Shown piece after piece: positions 59,163-64,000 of a stretch of 64,000 nucleotides of DNA. The stretch's first letter is position 1. Every line of letters begins with the position of its first letter. The notes under the pieces were generated by a model, which made no database searches, was not told the origin of the DNA, and saw nothing but the letters and a program-made list of their open reading frames with translations. This DNA is from Polyangiaceae bacterium. Lineage in GTDB: Bacteria; Myxococcota_A; Polyangia; Polyangiales; Polyangiaceae. The DNA is taken from assembly GCA_025936115.1 (NCBI GenBank), contig JAICTZ010000017.1, positions 1 through 64,000 of the forward strand, given 5' to 3'. A program made the translations under genes and the position numbers.

Positions 59163-60769
59163 TCTGTGTCCTTGTCATCCGAGCGCCGGCGCGCCCGACG
59201 CCTGGCGATGAGGCCGAGCGCGGCGAAGGCGCCGAGCGCCGTGAGCGCCTGGGAGTGTTGCGCACCGATGATCGAGCAGAACCCGCCGCCGCCGCGTCCG
59301 CCCGCCATGCGATAGGCCTCGTAGAAATCGGTCACCGGCTCGGGCGTCGCGCACGTGAGGTTAGAAACCTTGCCGTAGTTCTTGAAGTCGTCCTGAGCGA
59401 CGACTCCGACGCTGTAAGGCACGAAATTCGTGAGCGGGCGGGCCTCCCCATTCGTCGATGTCTTTTGAGTGACTCCGCAGTTGTAAGTCGCGATGAGGTC
59501 TGCCGTCACTTCGCTGCCCTCGGAGAAGGCAGGGCTATAACACTCGCCGTCGCTCGGTTGCGAGGGCGACTCGTCGGCTGCGCCGGCCGCGCCGAGGATC
59601 TCGCCGCCCGGCTGGTTGGGCGGCGGGTCGCAGAGGAACTGATAACGATAGAGGTCGGTATCGACCTCGGGCGCTTCGGTCCATTTGAGGACGAGCGAGT
59701 TTTCGCCGATGCCCGCAGTGACGCTTGTCGGCGCCTGGGGCCCGACGAGATCGTACTTGAACGCCCACTTCAGCACCGACGCGAAGCCGGGCGGCATCGA
59801 CCCGTCGTCCTTCAAAAGCATGAAGAAGATCGTGCGGTCGTTGGGCGTCGGTGACGAGCTATCCCCTTCGCACTCCGAGGGAACGGTGCCGTTCCCGCTG
59901 CCGCTCGTGCCGCCGGTGCCCGTATCGCCGCCGGTACCGCCGACGCTGGTGTCACCGCCGGTTCCGACCGGAGTGACTCCCATGGATCCGCCGGTGCTCG
60001 TTCCGCCGCTGGTACCAGCGTTGCCGCCCGCGCTGCTACCCGCCACGCCGAGCCCTGCGCTGCCGTCCGCGCCGCTCACGCCGCCGCCACCCATGCCGCC
60101 GCCGCTCGTGCCGAGGCCGGCGCTGCCGCCCATCGCGTCGAGGCCCGCCGTGCCGCCGAGCCCGGCAACCTCCGCCAAGCTGCCCAAAGTGCCCGCCGTC
60201 GCCGTTCCGCCCACGCCGAGATCGCCGCCCGTACCGCCCGTGAAGCCGATGTCCCCGCCCGTGCCGCCCGTGAAGCCCGTGCCGCCGGTACCGCCGGTTA
60301 GAAGCGATCCGCCGGCTCCGCTCGTCCCACCGGTGCCGCCCGTGCCGCCCGTGCCGCCCGTGCCGGTCTCGCCGCCAGAGAGCGGCTGAATCATGGTGCG
60401 CACCGGGATCTTCATCACTCGACTGGCAACGCTCGTCTCCCCTATCAGGATGCAGTTGCCAGCCGCGCCGCGGGACGGCAATTGGTCGCACGTCGTGCCG
60501 ATCCAACCCTGGATCTTGTAACCGTTCAGCGTCGAGGTGTTCGTCGTGCCGAGCGTGAAATTGAAGATGACGTCGGGGTTATAGACGCAGTCCCGCTGAT
60601 TGACCTGATTGATGTGCAGGTTGTCGAGGTTGGGATCGGAGTGGTACGCGGGCCACACGATGCCCCGCGTGTCGTTGAATATGCTGAGCGCCTGCGCGCC
60701 GGCAACGCGGCTCGCGCACAGGCCCGCGAGCAGCGTGAGCGCCATCGGGAGCCGCTGGCGAAGAGACAT
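59159..60769 (-). CDS. MYXO-CTERM-like anchored surface protein with Gly/Thr-rich low-complexity insert (MXAN_2561-like)
   Basis: Signal peptide; C-term GGRGGGGFCSIIGAQHSQALTALGAFAALGLIARRRARRR; long GGTGGTGG region. Confidence 0.65.
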   Translation of the reverse strand: MSLRQRLPMALTLLAGLCASRVAGAQALSIFNDTRGIVWPAYHSDPNLDNLHINQVNQRDCVYNPDVIFNFTLGTTNTSTLNGYKIQGWIGTTCDQLPSRGAAGNCILIGETSVASRVMKIPVRTMIQPLSGGETGTGGTGGTGGTGGTSGAGGSLLTGGTGGTGFTGGTGGDIGFTGGTGGDLGVGGTATAGTLGSLAEVAGLGGTAGLDAMGGSAGLGTSGGGMGGGGVSGADGSAGLGVAGSSAGGNAGTSGGTSTGGSMGVTPVGTGGDTSVGGTGGDTGTGGTSGSGNGTVPSECEGDSSSPTPNDRTIFFMLLKDDGSMPPGFASVLKWAFKYDLVGPQAPTSVTAGIGENSLVLKWTEAPEVDTDLYRYQFLCDPPPNQPGGEILGAAGAADESPSQPSDGECYSPAFSEGSEVTADLIATYNCGVTQKTSTNGEARPLTNFVPYSVGVVAQDDFKNYGKVSNLTCATPEPVTDFYEAYRMAGGRGGGGFCSIIGAQHSQALTALGAFAALGLIARRRARRRSDDKDTE

Positions 60770-60831
60770 CGGGTGCTATTGAGCACAGGGTGTGCCAGCC
60801 GGCAAATAGCGCCGCTTTGGGATGGCATTTG

Positions 60832-60850
60832 GCGGCCGAAGGCCGCTTTT
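60832..60850 (+). other. Hairpin with T-tract in divergent intergenic region
   Basis: GCGGCC-GAA-GGCCGC-TTTT. Confidence 0.45.
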
Positions 60851-60908
60851 GCGCGCCAGCTTGGCGAGCCGCCACGCGCGGCTGCCAAAGTGGCAGGCGA
60901 CTGATACG

Positions 60909-62465
60909 GTGGTCGTCGTGACGTCCGGTGATCCCACGCGGCAAAGTTTGCCGCCTGCCGCGGGCTCCATCCGGCGACGTTGGCTTGGCCTCGGCATCGT
61001 GCTGGTGGGCGCGCTCATGATGATCGGCGGCATCGTCGGCGTGTGGATTTACGCGCGGCGGCTGCCGGCTCGGTCGACCGTTTCCGTGCCAGGCGCGCCC
61101 GCGCCGCCCGTGCCGGCGCCGCCGCCGCTCGCGGCGCCCGCACCGAGCGACTCTGGCTCGACGACGCCTGCACCCGAAGCGAGCACGCCGGAGCGCCGGC
61201 CGCTCTCGCTGCCCGTCGCCATCGCGCCGTACCCCGACGACGCGGGCGCGCCGGTGCCCGTCACGGGCGGGCATCCACTGTGGGGCGGGCGCGACGCGTT
61301 CGTCACGATCACGATCTTCGCCGATCTCGAGAACCCGCACTCGATCGCGCTGCTCCGCGAGCTCTTGCCGCTCAAAGTCCAGCTCGGCGACGAGCTCCGC
61401 CTCGCCTTTCGGGACCTGCCCGAAGCCGATCACAACGAGGGCCGGCAAGCCGCGCGCGCGCTGGCCGAGATCCACGCCACGCGCGGCGAACAAGCGTTTT
61501 GGCACGCCCTTGCAGCGATCGTGCGGCACGGGGAAGCGCTCGGTCCCGGCGCGCTCGCCGACGTGCTCGCCGAGGCGGGTTTGCCCGGCTTCCCCCTCGC
61601 CTCGCCCAACGCGCGCGCCGAAGCCGCGCTCGAGGACGACGCCGAGCTCGCGACGCTCTTGTTCGTGCGCGACACGCCGACGCTGTTCATCAACGGCCAG
61701 CGCGTGACGGGCTTCGTCCCGCGCTCGTCGCTTGCAGCCGCCGTGGAGCGCGAGCGGCGCACCGCGTACCTGTCGCTCGCGAACGGCACGCCGCCCGCGA
61801 GCGTGTACACCGAGCGGACGCGCAAGAACTTCCTGAACTTCGGCGTCGATCCCCCGATTCGGGAATGCGTGAAAGGCAACGACGCGCCGGCAACCGGCCC
61901 CGCGAACGCCGCCGTCACCGTCGTCGAGTTCTCGGACTTCGAATGTGAGCTCTGCCGGCAGGGCGATGCGGCGCTGAGCGCCGTGCTCAAGGGGCACGCC
62001 AGCGACGTGCGCGTCGTGTGGAGGAATTTCCCGCTGCCGCAGCATCACCGCGCGCGACTCGCGGCCGGGGTTGCTCTCGCGGCGCGACGGCTCGGCGGCG
62101 ACACGGCGTTCTGGGCCGTGACGCGCGCTCTGCTCGAACCGCGCGTCAAGCTCGACGACGACGAGCTCGCGCGCGCCGCGGCCCGCAGCGGTTTCGACGC
62201 GACGAAGATCCTCTCCGTCGCGCGCGGCGGGACGTACGACGCAGAAATCGATCGCGACATCAAGCTCGGCGAAGCGCTCGCCGTGAGCGGCGCGCCGACT
62301 TACTTCGTCAACGGACAACGCATCGCCGGAGCGCTGCCCGAGCCCGAGCTCCGCGCCCTGTTCGACCGCGAGCTGGCGCTCGGACGCCGCGTGCGAGCGC
62401 AAGGTGCCGGCCTCGTCGCCGAGCTCGCCTGCGGCGCGCGCACGAGCGGCGCCTCACGCCGTTGA
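60909..62465 (+). CDS. Membrane-anchored tandem DsbA/thioredoxin-like protein
   Basis: N-terminal TM; two domains: ITIFADLENPHS (no CxxC) and VVEFSDFECELCRQGD (CxxC), each followed by cis-Pro motifs DTPTLFINGQRV / GAPTYFVNGQRI. Confidence 0.85.
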   Translation: MVVVTSGDPTRQSLPPAAGSIRRRWLGLGIVLVGALMMIGGIVGVWIYARRLPARSTVSVPGAPAPPVPAPPPLAAPAPSDSGSTTPAPEASTPERRPLSLPVAIAPYPDDAGAPVPVTGGHPLWGGRDAFVTITIFADLENPHSIALLRELLPLKVQLGDELRLAFRDLPEADHNEGRQAARALAEIHATRGEQAFWHALAAIVRHGEALGPGALADVLAEAGLPGFPLASPNARAEAALEDDAELATLLFVRDTPTLFINGQRVTGFVPRSSLAAAVERERRTAYLSLANGTPPASVYTERTRKNFLNFGVDPPIRECVKGNDAPATGPANAAVTVVEFSDFECELCRQGDAALSAVLKGHASDVRVVWRNFPLPQHHRARLAAGVALAARRLGGDTAFWAVTRALLEPRVKLDDDELARAAARSGFDATKILSVARGGTYDAEIDRDIKLGEALAVSGAPTYFVNGQRIAGALPEPELRALFDRELALGRRVRAQGAGLVAELACGARTSGASRR

Positions 62466-62467
62466 CG

Positions 62468-63343
62468 CTACTCCCCGCACGAAAAGCCGCGCACGATCCC
62501 GAGCTCGAGGCTCGCGACCAGGCGGCCCTCCACCGTCGCACGGCCCGCGAATTGCCAGGGACCGGCCGATTTCTCGAGCCTGAGCACGAGCTCGTCGCCG
62601 GCCCAGGCGAGCGCAGGCGTGCGCAGATGGAGTGCGCTCACGCGGAACTCACCGGGCACGAGCCGCGCGACGAGCTCCATGAACTCGCCGAGCAGCGTGC
62701 TCGCGGGCAGCGTCGGGTATTGCTGAAAATGTCCGTGGCACGCGCTCGTCTCGACGATGAGTCGCGCCTCGGCGCCCTTCGAGTCGTGCGAGCACGCCGC
62801 AAACGGGGGGTATGCCCGGTAGCTGCCCGTGTCGCCGAACGTGGCCGTACGCTGCGCAGCGAACAGCCGCGCGAACAACTGCTCCTCCACGATCGCATAC
62901 GTGATGCGCAGGCGCGCGACGAGCTCGTGCGGCAGGCGCGCTTCGATTTGCACGCCGCCGCCCACCGGACCTTCCGACGTCACGACCGCGGCGTATTGCA
63001 TCGGCGTAGCGAACGCGGCGCTGCCGCCGAAGAACGTGCCTTCGATACTGCTTGCGAGGTAATAGCAGCGTGCCTCGTCCGGGCGCGCGAGGGCGAGACA
63101 AGCCGAGCCCGCGACCACGGCGTGCCGCGCGATTTCTGCGCTCGTTGCCGTCCCGAGCTCGCGGCCCGGATCCGTTTCCGCCGTGGCGAGCGCGCGCAGC
63201 TCGGCGCCGTCGAACACGCAGTCCTCGAGTGCGAAGTAGGGCGTCCCGTGCCCGACACGCGCGAGAACCTTCGCTGCCGCGGCGTCACGGTCGCGCCGTC
63301 CAAGCGGCTCCCGCAGGGCCGCCCACGGCGGGCTCGTGCGCAT
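62468..63343 (-). CDS. Hypothetical protein, possible double hotdog fold
   Basis: 291 aa; WQFAGRATVEGRLVASLELGIV resembles FabZ-type strand ending; weak. Confidence 0.4.
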   Translation of the reverse strand: MRTSPPWAALREPLGRRDRDAAAAKVLARVGHGTPYFALEDCVFDGAELRALATAETDPGRELGTATSAEIARHAVVAGSACLALARPDEARCYYLASSIEGTFFGGSAAFATPMQYAAVVTSEGPVGGGVQIEARLPHELVARLRITYAIVEEQLFARLFAAQRTATFGDTGSYRAYPPFAACSHDSKGAEARLIVETSACHGHFQQYPTLPASTLLGEFMELVARLVPGEFRVSALHLRTPALAWAGDELVLRLEKSAGPWQFAGRATVEGRLVASLELGIVRGFSCGE

Positions 63344-63455
63344 CGTCCATGTCTCTGCGCTCGCGCCAGCAGACGTTCAATGGTCATTACGTGAGCCGCG
63401 TCATTCGAGCGCGCTCGTGGCAGACGCGCGAAGTTTCGCGTTTGGGCGTTCGGGT

Positions 63456-64000
63456 TCAGAGCCGAACTTCGACGTGCTGCTGGCGGCGCAAGTTGTCGAG
63501 CCAGGAACGTCGCGCCTGCGTCATCTTTTCGAGGTAGACGCGCTGGGCGAGCTCGCTCCGCGCCTCGTCGAACGTCGGCAGCGACGTTTCTTCGCGTTCG
63601 ATTAGTTTGAGCACGGCAAAGCCCGACGGCACGACGACGACGGCCGACGGCTGACCCACTTCGAGTGACGCGACGATGCGTCGCAGCTGCGGCGTGAGCT
63701 CGGCGAGGTGCGTCGCCGCGAGCAGCCCGCCGTTCTGGCGCGTCGCCGGATCGTCCGAAAAGCGTCGCACGAGCTCGCCGAAATCCCGCGTGCGGGCCGC
63801 GCGGCTCACGTTTTCAGCGAGCGCGCGCCGCCCGCTGATTTCGGCGGCTTGCGCGCCGGGCCGCAAGCCGACGAGCACCCACGCCACCTTGAACGCGAGC
63901 TTCTCCCGTTCCTCGAGCACGAGGCGCTGGTAGGCCATGCGCAGGTCGTCTTCGCTCACGCGAATGCGTCCCTGCAGGCGCACGTTGATGAGCTTGGTTT
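63456..64000 (-). CDS. PpiC/SurA-like peptidyl-prolyl isomerase, partial (5' end outside window)
   Basis: DFGELVRRFSDDPATRQNGGLLAATHLAELTPQLRRIVASLEVGQPSAVVVVPSGFAVLKLIERE parvulin-like. Confidence 0.8.
   Translation of the reverse strand, partial: TKLINVRLQGRIRVSEDDLRMAYQRLVLEEREKLAFKVAWVLVGLRPGAQAAEISGRRALAENVSRAARTRDFGELVRRFSDDPATRQNGGLLAATHLAELTPQLRRIVASLEVGQPSAVVVVPSGFAVLKLIEREETSLPTFDEARSELAQRVYLEKMTQARRSWLDNLRRQQHVEVRL

Overview
High-GC bacterial chromosome segment. It is most likely a myxobacterium (Myxococcota/Polyangia-like), judging from a MYXO-CTERM-like sorting tail, a zinc-type 61-aa S14, a chemotaxis cluster with CheX, and large Pro/Ala-rich regulatory proteins. The first 20.5 kb is the str/S10/spc/alpha ribosomal super-operon (tuf 3' end to rplQ), with two architectural anomalies. 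rplC (L3) is absent between rpsJ and rplD. A ~5.6 kb accessory segment separates rpsS from rplV; it holds a beta-propeller-like lipoprotein, a two-gene small ORF module, a phosphoesterase lipoprotein, and truncated photolyase and SRPBCC remnants. It is preceded by an intrinsic terminator. A diverged ~85-bp hairpin-bearing repeat recurs three times in ribosomal intergenic gaps (rplV-rpsC, rplO-secY inverted, infA-rpmJ). Downstream are: a chemotaxis cluster (cheR-cheB-cheY-mcp-cheW-cheA / cheX-cheY); two GAF/HAMP histidine kinases flanking an Fe-S oxidoreductase; rdgB; the F0 genes atpZ-I-B-E; an HEAT / RHH-FHA / L,D-transpeptidase operon; ftsK; a tandem cNMP-binding protein; an alternating 32/33-bp tandem repeat; an amino-acid ABC transporter with an SBP-permease fusion; rseP-like protease; a TPR protein; a CorC-like protein; a tetR interrupted by an in-frame stop; recA with a candidate SOS box; a SprT-like metalloprotease; a MYXO-CTERM/OMP pair; a tandem DsbA-like protein; and a partial PpiC-like protein. 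No CRISPR array, tRNA, rRNA or transposase was recognised. Nothing was searched against databases. All family calls come from motif and sequence recognition.
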